A stretch of DNA of 31,893 nucleotides from Micrococcales bacterium UBA7472. Its GTDB lineage: Bacteria; Actinomycetota; Actinomycetes; Actinomycetales; Microbacteriaceae. Every line of letters starts with the position of its first letter. Positions within the stretch are counted from its first letter, which is position 1. Below the pieces are notes generated by a model. It worked only from the letters and a program-made list of their open reading frames with translations, ran no database searches and was not told the origin of the DNA. The position numbers and the translations under genes are program-made. Shown here one piece after another: positions 6,139 through 14,477 of the stretch. The DNA is taken from NCBI GenBank assembly GCA_002478545.1, contig DLOY01000031.1, forward strand, positions 1 to 31,893. Reading direction: 5' to 3'.

Positions 6139-7524
6139 ATGTCAGCGAAGTCAATTACCTCATCGATCCCAATCACCCAACCGATTCGGATCCCATTTGA
6201 CCGCACTTCGAAACGCTACAAAATTGCTGCTCTGCTGGCGTATGTCGGTCTGTTCACAGTGTTATCGCCTGACGCAATCAGGTATTCGATCAGTTGGTGG
6301 GGTTGGTCGGCCGTAGTAATTTCCCTAACTATTTGGACTGCTGCTGCGCTGGCTCTGCGTAGTCCTTGGAAGACCTTAGTGAGAATCCCCATCCCGCTTG
6401 CCGCGCTTTTGATGCTGATGCTCCTCAGTGTTCTTTGGTCGCAGTATCAGGCGATAACCCTGCTCACCCTCGGACTACAAATCACCGCCACCCTATTCGC
6501 CCTGTTCTTGGCAAATCAGTTCAGCTGGCGGCAGCTACTCCACATCCTTAGCAACACCATTCGGTTCTTGCTCATCAGCTCACTGCTGATCGAGCTATAT
6601 GCGGCAATGACTGGACCAATCGCTCCGCTGTTTCCTAACTACTCTGGATCAGAACCTCCCCATGCCAGTTATCTCTGGGTTCAGGGGAATCTTTTTGAGT
6701 TTGAGCGCATCCAAGGAATCATGGGCAACGCCAACCTGCTCGCCTTTACAGCGGTACTGGGTGCCTTGCTTTTCCTCATTGAGCTAATCGTCACCGACAG
6801 ATCCAAGTGGTTGCCGGGCCTTTCACTAGCACTGGCGGTGGCGATGGCTATTCTGGCGAAAAGTGCGGGCATGACCGTAGCGGTTGGCTTGATTGCCTTT
6901 GCCGCTCTGGTTGCCATTTTTTCTGAGGGCCGTCCGAAGCCCACACGCCATCGGATCTATCGAGTCGCGCTCGCGGTATTAGCAATCGCGATCCTGTTTG
7001 GCGTCATATTCCGCGATTGGGTATTTGACCTATTGGGACGCTCCCCAGATGCAACGGGAAGATTTGAAATTTGGGAGAAGGTCCTCGGTCTGATCTGGGA
7101 GAAACCACTCGAAGGGTGGGGCTGGACCGGATATTGGATTCCCGGCACTGAACCATTCGAAGGTCTAGTGAGTATCAATGGCGTACCGATGTACCAGGCC
7201 CACAATGCCTATCTAGATACCTGGATGCAGTTGGGAATCCTGGGTCTTGGGCTCTTGGTCTGGCTCATGATTGCGGTGTTCGCGAGACTCTGGGCAGTAG
7301 CCGTCAGACACACTAGCCCGCTGTATTTGTATCCACTCTTTGGCTTTTTGGTAATTGCCGCTCAATCGCTGACTGAATCTCGACTCCTGATTGAAGCCGG
7401 TTGGGTTTTGCTGGTGTTGCTGGCGACCAAATCCAGAGAGCCGTTTGCTGAACTGGAGCCATTGGGAAGAACTCCCAAGCGCCTGAAATTGCTGCGCTTG
7501 CCGCTTCGAATTCTGGGGCGTTAG
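6139..7524 (+). CDS. O-antigen ligase / polymerase-like membrane protein
   Basis: 461 residues with about ten to twelve membrane segments. The large loop before the last helices contains RFEIWEKVLGLIWEKPLEGWGWTGY and AHNAYLDTWMQLGILGLGLL (about 355-374), the classic O-antigen ligase/Wzy pattern with a conserved His-Asn. Such proteins move or polymerise lipid-linked glycans on the outer side of the membrane; in a Gram-positive cell the product would be a capsular or cell-wall glycan. The convergent neighbour is a GT4 glycosyltransferase, which fits a role in surface glycans. Stops overlap by 4 nt (TTAG). Confidence 0.85.
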   Translation: MSAKSITSSIPITQPIRIPFDRTSKRYKIAALLAYVGLFTVLSPDAIRYSISWWGWSAVVISLTIWTAAALALRSPWKTLVRIPIPLAALLMLMLLSVLWSQYQAITLLTLGLQITATLFALFLANQFSWRQLLHILSNTIRFLLISSLLIELYAAMTGPIAPLFPNYSGSEPPHASYLWVQGNLFEFERIQGIMGNANLLAFTAVLGALLFLIELIVTDRSKWLPGLSLALAVAMAILAKSAGMTVAVGLIAFAALVAIFSEGRPKPTRHRIYRVALAVLAIAILFGVIFRDWVFDLLGRSPDATGRFEIWEKVLGLIWEKPLEGWGWTGYWIPGTEPFEGLVSINGVPMYQAHNAYLDTWMQLGILGLGLLVWLMIAVFARLWAVAVRHTSPLYLYPLFGFLVIAAQSLTESRLLIEAGWVLLVLLATKSREPFAELEPLGRTPKRLKLLRLPLRILGR

Positions 7525-8702
7525 CGCCGAGCCTGAATCAGGCCGGTGTAGATGCCCACCATCTTTGCGGTGATCCGAGATTGCAGCAGCCAACCTGGAT
7601 CTGAAGAGTCACGCTTGGCGTTTCCGGAGCTGATATCTCCAAAGGCCTGGCGCATGGCAGCCGCGAGAGCCTCGATACTTTCGTCATCGGTCACCCAGTA
7701 GTGACCAGCTTTCAGTTCAGAAGCAACTCGCTTATCGCAACACAGGGCTGGAGTCCCGAATGCGGCAGCCTCAAACACGGTCATACCTTGGGTTTCAAAC
7801 CCAATCGAGGTTTGCAGCACCACATCTGAATCGGCGAATGCCTGCATCATTTGATCGCGATCTACTCGGCCAAAGAAACTCACCTTGTCAGAGATTCGCA
7901 GAGTACGCGCCAGGCTCTTGGCGGGCTTTTCCAATGGCCCGGTGCCATAAATGTGAAGTTCCGCTTCCAAGCCAGCCTTCTTGAACGCTCTGATTGTTTG
8001 GAGCAGGCGCTTCTCCCTGAGAAAGCGACCGGCCCAAATGAAACGAACGGGCTGGCCCGGGGTCGGTAGTTTGCGGGCAATGTTGGCAACAGCGTCATCG
8101 TCAACACCATTGGGCATGACTTCGACCTTGTTTGCAATCCCCTTGTCCTTGATGGTTTGGGCAAAGTGATTGCTTGGGACCATAACCAGGTCGGCGTTGG
8201 GATAGGTGAGTGCCATGTATTCCCAGCCATTGTTGACTGAAGTCTTGGGAAGGCCAGTGTTCGACGTGTAGAGGCGCGCAGCGAAGTTAAATAGCCTGGC
8301 GTTTAGTCTCTTACCGAGTATGCGCTCCAGTACAACGTCGATGTTTGTGTGCGCGTGGTGAATAAGTGGGATGTCAAATTCTCTAGCCAATTTCAGCGCA
8401 ATCGCAGCGGTGGCAAAGTCACCCTGAAGGTGAATGATGTCGATCTTGCGTCGATCAAACTCTCTTTTTGCAACCTGGTAGGCGCGCTGAACGTTGAACA
8501 TGGTGGCGTATTCGCCGTCTGGAGACACTTTGCGCGAGGGGAGGATTACGGTTTTGTCGCTAGGTTCGGCTTTTGAGCTCTTGGAGGAGAAGATCGTCAC
8601 CTCGACACCCATGCGCTCTAGATACTTACGCTGGAGTCGAACTGAGGTTTGTAGTCCACCAAGGCTCATTGGGTGCAGATCTGTAAAGATCGCTACGTGC
8701 AT
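7521..8702 (-). CDS. Glycosyltransferase family 4 (GT-B fold)
   Basis: 393 residues. The N-terminal domain begins with HVAIFTDLHPMSLGGLQTSVRLQ, the GT-B start with a glycine-rich loop; the C-terminal donor domain has FIWAGRFLREKRLLQTIRAF and the E-x7-E type motif in GFETQGMTVFEAAAFGTP (about 324-342). It transfers a sugar from an activated donor, in the cytoplasm at the membrane, to a lipid or glycan acceptor. Donor and acceptor cannot be told; resemblance to phosphatidylinositol-mannoside/digalactosyl-type enzymes is only general. ATG at 8702 has an AGGTGG Shine-Dalgarno 4 nt before it. Confidence 0.9.
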   Translation of the reverse strand: MHVAIFTDLHPMSLGGLQTSVRLQRKYLERMGVEVTIFSSKSSKAEPSDKTVILPSRKVSPDGEYATMFNVQRAYQVAKREFDRRKIDIIHLQGDFATAAIALKLAREFDIPLIHHAHTNIDVVLERILGKRLNARLFNFAARLYTSNTGLPKTSVNNGWEYMALTYPNADLVMVPSNHFAQTIKDKGIANKVEVMPNGVDDDAVANIARKLPTPGQPVRFIWAGRFLREKRLLQTIRAFKKAGLEAELHIYGTGPLEKPAKSLARTLRISDKVSFFGRVDRDQMMQAFADSDVVLQTSIGFETQGMTVFEAAAFGTPALCCDKRVASELKAGHYWVTDDESIEALAAAMRQAFGDISSGNAKRDSSDPGWLLQSRITAKMVGIYTGLIQARR

Positions 8703-8748
8703 CAGCCCACCTAATTTAGTTAGCTAACGAATGCTAGCAAGCAAAGCG

Positions 8749-8774
8749 AAGGCCCCTGGGATTCCAGGGGCCTT
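8749..8774 (-). terminator. Intrinsic terminator of the PTS operon
   Basis: An 11-bp perfect stem (AAGGCCCCTGG and complement) with a 4-nt loop, followed on the minus strand by T-rich DNA, 18 nt beyond the EIIC stop. Confidence 0.85.
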
Positions 8775-8791
8775 GCTTGTTGATTTAGTGC

Positions 8792-9916
8792 TTAGGCGTT
8801 TGCCTTGTTTCCGATGCCCTTGGCAACCAGGACCAGCAGAGCGGTCACTACGGTACCAATGGCGATTGCGAGAACATAGGTGAACCAGTCGCTAACCAGT
8901 GGGAACACGAAGATTCCACCGTGAGGTGCACGAAGCTCGTTGCCGAATAGAGCAACGATTGCACCGGTCACACCGGAACCGATCATGATCGATGGGATAA
9001 CGCGAGCTGGGTCAGCTGCTGCGAATGGGATTGCACCCTCAGAGATGAAGGATGCACCTAGTAGCCATGCAGCCTTACCGTTCTCCTGCTCGGACTCGCT
9101 AAATGCCTTCTTGCGAAGGGTGGTGGCTAGAGCAAGACCTAGTGGAGGAGTCATACCAGCAGCCATAACGATTGCCATGATCTGGAACTCGGTTGCGGAT
9201 GCAGCAGCACCAGCAGAAGCTAGACCAGTAACGGCAAAGGTGTAAGCAACCTTGTTGACAGGGCCACCCATGTCGAATGCCATCATCAGACCCAGGATTA
9301 GACCTAGAACTGCAAGCGCACCGCCGGATAGACCGTTAAGCCATGAGGTGAGGCCGTTGATTAGAGCTGAAACTGGAGCCTTCAGAACTAGAACCATTGC
9401 AAGGCCGGTGATTAGAGAGCCGAGTAGTGGAATTACAACTACTGGCATAACTGGACGAATCCAGTTTGGTACTGACCAGCGGCTGATCCATAGAGCAACA
9501 CCACCGGCGATGAAACCACCGAGGATTGCGCCGAGGAAGCCGGTGCCGGTGCCCAGTGGGTTTCCGTCAAGACCGGTAGCAAGTGCACCGGCTACGAAAC
9601 CTGGGACCAGACCTGGGCGGTCAGCGATTGCATACGCGATGTAAGCAGCTAGAACTGGAACGAAGAAGGCAAATGCAGCCTTACCGAACCAGAAGATAAC
9701 GAATGCCCAGTAACCGATGTTTAGAACGTCGTAGTCACCTGCAATCTGCATCTTCTCTGCGTCGTACGCGTGAATACCGTCAGTTCCGAACCCGATAGCT
9801 CCGAGCAGGAATCCGATGGCGATGAGAATTCCACCTGCGGCAACAAATGGAATCATGTATGAAACACCGGTCATCAACCATTGACGAACCTTGGTGCCAG
9901 TGCTTGCGCTAGTCAC
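8792..9916 (-). CDS. Fructose-type PTS permease, EIIC
   Basis: 374 residues with about nine to ten membrane segments. KVRQWLMTGVSYMIPFVAAGGILIAIGF is the fructose EIIC N-terminus, and the loop with FISEGAIPFAAADPARVIP (about 290-308) is the conserved substrate motif with its Glu. It imports a hexose, most likely fructose, and receives phosphate from EIIB. EIIA, EIIB and EIIC are usually fused in FruA; here they are three genes. GTG start at 9916 with AGGAGG 6 nt upstream. Last gene of the operon. No fruK or regulator is in the window. Confidence 0.92.
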   Translation of the reverse strand: MTSASTGTKVRQWLMTGVSYMIPFVAAGGILIAIGFLLGAIGFGTDGIHAYDAEKMQIAGDYDVLNIGYWAFVIFWFGKAAFAFFVPVLAAYIAYAIADRPGLVPGFVAGALATGLDGNPLGTGTGFLGAILGGFIAGGVALWISRWSVPNWIRPVMPVVVIPLLGSLITGLAMVLVLKAPVSALINGLTSWLNGLSGGALAVLGLILGLMMAFDMGGPVNKVAYTFAVTGLASAGAAASATEFQIMAIVMAAGMTPPLGLALATTLRKKAFSESEQENGKAAWLLGASFISEGAIPFAAADPARVIPSIMIGSGVTGAIVALFGNELRAPHGGIFVFPLVSDWFTYVLAIAIGTVVTALLVLVAKGIGNKANA

Positions 9917-9976
9917 GATGGGCCTCCTATAGCTCCATTGCGTTTCCCAGCCGGCGGTTGCCGACCAGGGATATTT

Positions 9977-10402
9977 TTACTTTTTGCCAAATAGGCTTCC
10001 GAAGAAGCCACCCTTCTTCTGGCTTGGTTCTGAAGAAGGAGCCTTTTCTGCTGACTTAGCTGCTGAGCCTTCGCCAACCTTGGGTGCGGTGCCATCTGCT
10101 GCCATGGCCAAAACTTGCTCGACAAGTCCGACGCCGTCCTTCATTGCCTTGGCAACTGGGACCTGGATGTATGGCTTACCGTTGAAACGATTGCGGTCCT
10201 TGACCTCGAGGTCGACCGCGAAGATCACAGCATCAGCGGAGTCGATGACATCTTGCTTTAGTGGGTTTGAACCTGCCGAACCCTGTGTCTCAACTAGAAC
10301 CTCGTGGCCTAGCTTCTTGCCGGCCTGCTCCAAGGCCTCGGCTGCCATGTAGGTGTGTGCAATGCCGGTGATGCAGGACGTGACGCATACGATCTTTGCC
10401 AT
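9977..10402 (-). CDS. Fructose-type PTS phosphocarrier, EIIB
   Basis: 141 residues. The EIIB-Fru fold spans about 1-100; the phosphorylated cysteine is C10 in TSCITGIAHTYMAAEAL (Ile replaces the usual Pro of CPTGIAHT). After residue 105 there is an Ala/Ser/Lys/Pro-rich linker and an end GGFFGSLFGKK, which may be a membrane-touching tail or the remnant of a linker from a fused enzyme. The ATG directly follows the EIIA TAA. It passes phosphate from EIIA to the sugar on EIIC. Confidence 0.9.
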   Translation of the reverse strand: MAKIVCVTSCITGIAHTYMAAEALEQAGKKLGHEVLVETQGSAGSNPLKQDVIDSADAVIFAVDLEVKDRNRFNGKPYIQVPVAKAMKDGVGLVEQVLAMAADGTAPKVGEGSAAKSAEKAPSSEPSQKKGGFFGSLFGKK

Positions 10403-10855
10403 TTACTTCTGTACCTCCTGGGTGACGATTTCTGCGATTTTAGATCCGTCAGTCTCCGCGCGCAGGCGGTCACGGAATTCCTCATGCATGATTTTGCGCG
10501 CGAGTGAGCCAAGAATCTCAAGGTGGGTGTTCTCGCCAGAGGCTGGAGCTGCAATCAAGAAGATCAGGTGAGAGGCGCCGTCATCAGCACCAAAGTCGAT
10601 TCCCTTCGAGGTGGTTGCAACCGCAACCGAAGGGATAGTCACTAGATCGCTCTGGGCATGTGGGATGGCAACGCCACCCTCAATTCCGGTTGGGAAGTGC
10701 TCTTCGCGAGCAGCAACAGCAGCAAGGTACTCATCTAGACCGGTGAGGCGTCCCGCCGCGAGCAATTTCTCAGCTAACTGGCGAACCGCCTGCTCTTTGG
10801 TTTCTGCATCGATTTCAACGATGACGATTTCTGGGGTGGTAATTGGGTGGGCCAT
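10403..10855 (-). CDS. Fructose/mannitol-type PTS phosphocarrier, EIIA
   Basis: 150 residues, one EIIA-Fru/Ntr domain. The active-site histidine is H66 in EGGVAIPHAQ; the later LIAAPASGENTHLEILGSLARKI and FRDRL segments are typical. It takes phosphate from HPr and gives it to EIIB. ATG at 10855 with AGGA 6 nt upstream. First gene of the EIIA-EIIB-EIIC operon, transcribed from the repeat-rich region at 10856-11110. Confidence 0.92.
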   Translation of the reverse strand: MAHPITTPEIVIVEIDAETKEQAVRQLAEKLLAAGRLTGLDEYLAAVAAREEHFPTGIEGGVAIPHAQSDLVTIPSVAVATTSKGIDFGADDGASHLIFLIAAPASGENTHLEILGSLARKIMHEEFRDRLRAETDGSKIAEIVTQEVQK

Positions 10856-11110
10856 AACATTCCTAACGCTGGCGTAGTCAACCGTCGACCTAACGCACCT
10901 TTGCGTTTAGCCCCCTTTCACTGAAAGCGGTTACTGCTTCAGATTACTCAGGCAGCTATCAGTTAGATGGCATTTCAGATAGCTAAACGTCTAAATTTCT
11001 AGCTTTGTTTTTGTAGGTTGTAGACAAAACTGCCTATTTTGTGCCTATTCGGTAACCCGAACACCAGATTTAGTTGCTGTTCTGAATGTCAGCTGGAAAA
11101 AATTTGAGAC
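10856..11110. promoter_or_regulatory. 255-bp region upstream of the PTS operon with several repeats
   Basis: No convincing gene. Visible elements: inverted repeat AGCTATC (10954-10960) / GATAGCT (10978-10984); inverted repeat GTTTTTGT (11007-11014) / ACAAAAC (11024-11030); direct repeat TGCCTATT at 11031-11038 and 11042-11049, 11 bp apart (one helical turn); inverted repeat TTCGG/CCGAA (11048-11061). These are candidate sites for a sugar regulator of the PTS operon; none matches a site I can name. Confidence 0.4.
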
Positions 11111-11485
11111 CTAAGCCGTTTTCACGGGGTGTCGCCACGCCCAAAGAATTAGTGGTATCTGAAGCGGAAGCCTCAGCCATGCCACTACCGCCAACAACAG
11201 ATCGCCATTCAAAGCGTCTATCGCGAACCACCAGTTCGCTGGCCAGACTGCCAAAAGCGTTGCGATTGTCAGGTAACGGGACCAGTCTTTTCTGAGCAGT
11301 AACCCGATTGCACAGGCGAGTTCCGCGATGCCAGACAGATAGATCAACAGGTATGGCTCTGGAGTCCAATTGGGCAGCAGGAACATGAATCCAGCTGGGT
11401 TTATTAGGTGCAAAGTGCCAGAGGCCAGAAACGCGACAATAATCACCCAGCTCCCAACCGGGAGCTTTAGTGCCTTGCTAGCCAC
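11111..11485 (-). CDS. DoxX-family membrane protein
   Basis: 124 residues, four hydrophobic segments (about 10-28, 42-62, 70-90 and 96-115). SGTLHLINPAGFMFLLPNW and LSGIAELACAIGLLLRKDW match the DoxX/MauE-like layout. Its 5' end overlaps the 3' end of the SDR gene by 19 nt on the same strand, so the two are co-transcribed. Role unknown; pairing with a dehydrogenase suggests a redox or lipid function, which is inference. Confidence 0.72.
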   Translation of the reverse strand: MASKALKLPVGSWVIIVAFLASGTLHLINPAGFMFLLPNWTPEPYLLIYLSGIAELACAIGLLLRKDWSRYLTIATLLAVWPANWWFAIDALNGDLLLAVVAWLRLPLQIPLILWAWRHPVKTA

Positions 11486-12282
11486 AGCACTACCGAGTCA
11501 ACGATGCGCCGACCAAATGCGTAAAAGGCGAATTTGAGCGCTCGGACATCCCAACTGGCGGGATAGATCGGACGCGGATTCTTGGCCGTTGCCGCCCTAA
11601 CCATGGTTTTCACAACCTGCTTTGGTCCGGGCGAGTTGCGATACAGGCCACCCAGGTACTTGTTGAATCCATTCATTACCGAGTCGTAGTCACTGATCGA
11701 GCGAGAGTCTCTCAGGTGCCCAAAAGCCACCTGATCGAAATTGGTTCTCACGGTGCCAGGCTCAATCACCGAAACCTTGATGCCCAAAGCCTTTACCTCT
11801 TGCCTCAGTGCGTTGGCGATCGAACGAACCGAGTGCTTGGTGGCTGCATACCAACCAAGACCAACGAGTGAGACGTGGGCAACAACGCTTGCCGTCATCA
11901 AGATTCGACCACTTCTTTGAGCTCGCATCTGCGGCAAAACCGCACGAATGCAACGCTCGACACCAAAGACATTCACCTCAAACAAAGCGCGGACCTTCTC
12001 AGGAGTGGTTTCTTCGATGGACGCAAAGTTTCCAAATCCAGCATTCGCAACCATCAGGTCCACGCGACCCTCTGCCTGAATCACCTGCTGGACAGCAGAT
12101 TGGACATCGCTATCTGAGGTGACATCCATTCGTAGGGTTTTCGCTCCAAGCGCTGCCGGCTTGGCAAGTGCAGCCTCGTCCTTGTCGGTTGCGTAAACAG
12201 TCCAGCCGCGCTGAACTAACTCTTTGGAGAGGTCAAGGCCAAATCCTGATCCAGCCCCGGTGATGATGGCGACATTGCTCAT
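11467..12282 (-). CDS. Short-chain dehydrogenase/reductase (SDR)
   Basis: 271 residues. Classical SDR motifs are all present: TGAGSGFG (8-15) for NAD(P), NAG (80-82), Ser132, and YAATK with catalytic Y145 and K149. DKDE after the second strand suggests NAD rather than NADP preference, tentatively. The C-terminal part has a basic, hydrophobic stretch (ALKFAFYAFGRRIVDSVVLW) as in lipid-acting SDRs. A TAGATT box (12288-12293) lies 5 nt before the ATG, suggesting a leaderless message. Substrate unknown. Confidence 0.9.
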   Translation of the reverse strand: MSNVAIITGAGSGFGLDLSKELVQRGWTVYATDKDEAALAKPAALGAKTLRMDVTSDSDVQSAVQQVIQAEGRVDLMVANAGFGNFASIEETTPEKVRALFEVNVFGVERCIRAVLPQMRAQRSGRILMTASVVAHVSLVGLGWYAATKHSVRSIANALRQEVKALGIKVSVIEPGTVRTNFDQVAFGHLRDSRSISDYDSVMNGFNKYLGGLYRNSPGPKQVVKTMVRAATAKNPRPIYPASWDVRALKFAFYAFGRRIVDSVVLWLARH

Positions 12283-12349
12283 GCCTCAATCTAACCACCG
12301 CTGGGAAATAGAGAGAAACTGCCCAACAACGTCATGGCAGAATGACACC

Positions 12350-12880
12350 ATGACTTCACACACTTCAGTTGCAACCCTGCACACTAACCACGGTGCCATC
12401 AAGATCAACCTCTTTGGTCTTCACGCGCCCAAGACCGTAGCCAACTTCGAGGGCCTTGCCACCGGCGAGATTGACTGGAAGGACCCTCGCACTGGCGCAG
12501 TGCAGAGCGGCAAGAGCCTCTACGAGGGGGTTATCTTTCACCGCATCATTGACGGCTTCATGATCCAGGGCGGAGACCCAACCGGCACCGGTATGGGCGG
12601 ACCTGGTTACCAGTTCGGTGACGAGATTCACCCAGAGCTAACCTTCCAGGACTCATACAAGCTAGCTATGGCCAACGCAGGTCCTGGAACCAACGGCTCG
12701 CAGTTCTTCATCACCGTTGCCCCAACTACCTGGTTGCAGGGTCGCCACACCATCTTCGGTGAGGTCGCTGATGAGGCAAGCCGCAAGGTAGTTGACACCA
12801 TTGCGACTCTTCCTACCGATGGTCGAGACCGTCCGCTAGAGGACGTCGTGATTTCAAGCATCACCATCGAAAAGGTCTAA
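12350..12880 (+). CDS. ppiA: Cyclophilin-type peptidyl-prolyl cis-trans isomerase
   Basis: 177 residues, a single cyclophilin domain. Active-site residues are visible: R65, F70 and Q73 in FHRIIDGFMIQGGD, then NGSQFF (115-120), W128 and H133. It speeds proline isomerisation; with no signal peptide it is cytoplasmic. The frame is open further upstream, but ATG at 12350 is chosen because the domain starts right after it and a CAGAAT box (12338-12343) lies exactly 6 nt before, giving a leaderless message. It is followed by the rhomboid gene with a 1-nt overlap (TAATG). Near the kinase locus as in mycobacteria. Confidence 0.93.
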   Translation: MTSHTSVATLHTNHGAIKINLFGLHAPKTVANFEGLATGEIDWKDPRTGAVQSGKSLYEGVIFHRIIDGFMIQGGDPTGTGMGGPGYQFGDEIHPELTFQDSYKLAMANAGPGTNGSQFFITVAPTTWLQGRHTIFGEVADEASRKVVDTIATLPTDGRDRPLEDVVISSITIEKV

Positions 12881-13524
12881 TGCTTCGCCTCAAAGGCGCC
12901 GCAACTCCAATCACCAGTGCGCTGCTGGTGCTGAATGGTCTGATTTGGCTCGGGCAGATATCCCCACTGGGGTATCTGTTCACCAATCAGTTCTTCTTTG
13001 CGCCGATCTTCGCCCCTTTCGAGCCCTGGCGCATGCTCACCTCGGGCTTTGTGCACGACTGGAGTGGCCCCTGGCACATCCTTTTAAACTCATATGCGAT
13101 TTGGATTTTTGGTCGCCAGCTTGAGCCAATGCTGGGAGCGCTTCGCTTCCTACTGCTCTACCTGACCTCGATCATCGGTGGTTCGGTGGCAGTCTTGTGG
13201 CTCTCCGACCCAGCCGTCCCGGTAGTTGGTGCATCGGGAGCACTATTTGGTTTGATGGGCGCTTACTTCATCATCCTGCGCAGCCTCGGCGGCAACCCTT
13301 CACAAATATTCGCTCTAATCGCCATCAACTTTTCGATGGGATTCTTCGTATCGGGAATCTCCTGGGAGGGCCACCTCGGTGGCTTGATCACTGGTTTGTT
13401 GGTGGCGCTGGTCTACGCCTCAAATAGAAAACCAGGCTTCAGCACTCAAAGAGCGATTGGCCTGGTTCTAATTTGGGTTGGTCTAGCAGCTGCGACGCTG
13501 CTCAAAGTTGATCAGTGGATCTAA
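12880..13524 (+). CDS. Rhomboid family intramembrane serine protease
   Basis: 214 residues, six to seven membrane helices. The catalytic pair is Ser119 in GASGALFG and His165 in GHLGGLITG; WHILLN (H66, N70) supplies the oxyanion residues. These enzymes cut membrane-spanning substrates within the bilayer. The start overlaps the ppiA stop by one base, so it is co-translated with ppiA. Its TAA abuts the convergent crgA stop with no base between. Confidence 0.92.
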   Translation: MLRLKGAATPITSALLVLNGLIWLGQISPLGYLFTNQFFFAPIFAPFEPWRMLTSGFVHDWSGPWHILLNSYAIWIFGRQLEPMLGALRFLLLYLTSIIGGSVAVLWLSDPAVPVVGASGALFGLMGAYFIILRSLGGNPSQIFALIAINFSMGFFVSGISWEGHLGGLITGLLVALVYASNRKPGFSTQRAIGLVLIWVGLAAATLLKVDQWI

Positions 13525-13797
13525 TTACTTCCACTTGGTGGTCATAACAAAGCCGACCATTGCGATACCAAAGCCGATCAGGATGTTCCAGTTCGACAGG
13601 TCCAGCGGGGTCGCGCTACCTAGTGGGTAGCGGGCGCTGGAGATGTAGAAGGTCAAGATCCAGATAAGACCGGCAATCATGAAACCGAACATGGTCGCTT
13701 TGTACCAGGTAGGGTTTTCCGCCTCTTCCTCGCCAACCACTACTGGGCGTGCTGGAGCTTCGGACTTTGGCTTGCGTCTTGAACGTGATTCAGGCAT
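13525..13797 (-). CDS. crgA: Cell division protein CrgA
   Basis: 90 residues: a basic, disordered N-terminus (about 1-28), then NPTWYKATMFGFMIAGLIWILTFY with the first helix, and a second helix NILIGFGIAMVGFVMTTKWK at the end. This two-helix layout and the TWYK motif are specific to CrgA, which helps place FtsI/PbpA and other division proteins at the septum in actinobacteria. Position beside trpG and pknB agrees with the family's usual locus. A TAAACT box (13805-13810) lies 7 nt before the ATG (leaderless). Confidence 0.95.
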   Translation of the reverse strand: MPESRSRRKPKSEAPARPVVVGEEEAENPTWYKATMFGFMIAGLIWILTFYISSARYPLGSATPLDLSNWNILIGFGIAMVGFVMTTKWK

Positions 13798-13841
13798 GCG
13801 TAGAAGTTTACCTATCGGGGCTGGATTAGGCTATTCCGCAA

Positions 13842-14477
13842 ATGGTTCGGATTCTTGTTCTCGATAACTACGACAGCTTCGTCTACACCCTAAATGGCTA
13901 CCTCCAGCAGTTGGGTGCACAGACCGAGGTCGTGAGAAACGATGCTGTCTCCGAGGCCGAATTACCTGACCTGATTGCAAAGTTTGACGCGGTCCTAATC
14001 TCTCCAGGTCCCGGAACGCCAGCTGAAGCTGGGCTCTCGATCCCAACCGTGAAGCTTGCTCTTGAGAAAGAGTTCCCTGTCTTTGGAGTTTGTCTTGGAC
14101 ACCAGGCAATCGCAGAGGCTATGGGGGCGACCGTGGAGAGTGCTCCCGAGTTGATGCACGGCAAGGTTTCCAAGATAAACCACCAGAACAGCACCATTTT
14201 TCAGGGACTACCCCAAGGTTTCAACGCCACCCGTTACCACTCACTGGCTGTAGTAAAGGACACCGTTCCTGAGGAACTAGTTGTCACTGGTGAGACTGAT
14301 TCTGGCGTAATCATGGGACTCCAGCACAAAACCAAACCGATTTACGGAGTCCAGTTTCACCCTGAGTCGGTCATGACCGAGGGTGGGTATCTGATGCTGG
14401 CAAACTGGCTTGAGACACTTGGTCTAGAGGGAGCCGTGGAGAAGGCCAAAACCCTCTCCCCAAGAATTTCTAACTAG
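13842..14477 (+). CDS. trpG: Glutamine amidotransferase, anthranilate / aminodeoxychorismate synthase component II
   Basis: 211 residues, class I glutaminase. The catalytic triad is C84 in GVCLGHQ, and H173 and E175 in QFHPES; the oxyanion SPGPGTP (54-60) is present. It supplies ammonia to chorismate for either tryptophan (TrpG) or folate (PabA); actinobacteria often use one protein for both, so the symbol is a convention. Divergent from crgA (44 bp between), with a TAGGCT box 9 nt before the ATG. The stop overlaps the pknB stop through a palindromic CTAG. Confidence 0.9.
   Translation: MVRILVLDNYDSFVYTLNGYLQQLGAQTEVVRNDAVSEAELPDLIAKFDAVLISPGPGTPAEAGLSIPTVKLALEKEFPVFGVCLGHQAIAEAMGATVESAPELMHGKVSKINHQNSTIFQGLPQGFNATRYHSLAVVKDTVPEELVVTGETDSGVIMGLQHKTKPIYGVQFHPESVMTEGGYLMLANWLETLGLEGAVEKAKTLSPRISN

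Noticed and set aside
8940..9644. Plus-strand ORFs rich in Pro, Arg and Ala over the EIIC gene
   Set aside because: Typical antisense shadows of a hydrophobic membrane protein; no starts with ribosome sites.
11086..11295. Plus-strand 69-codon ORF over the end of the DoxX-like gene
   Set aside because: Antisense to a convincing membrane-protein gene, no ribosome site or family.
12224..12349. Upstream extension of the ppiA frame to 218 residues
   Set aside because: The extra residues overlap the start of the divergent SDR gene, are not cyclophilin-like, and the ATG at 12350 has a well-spaced -10 box.
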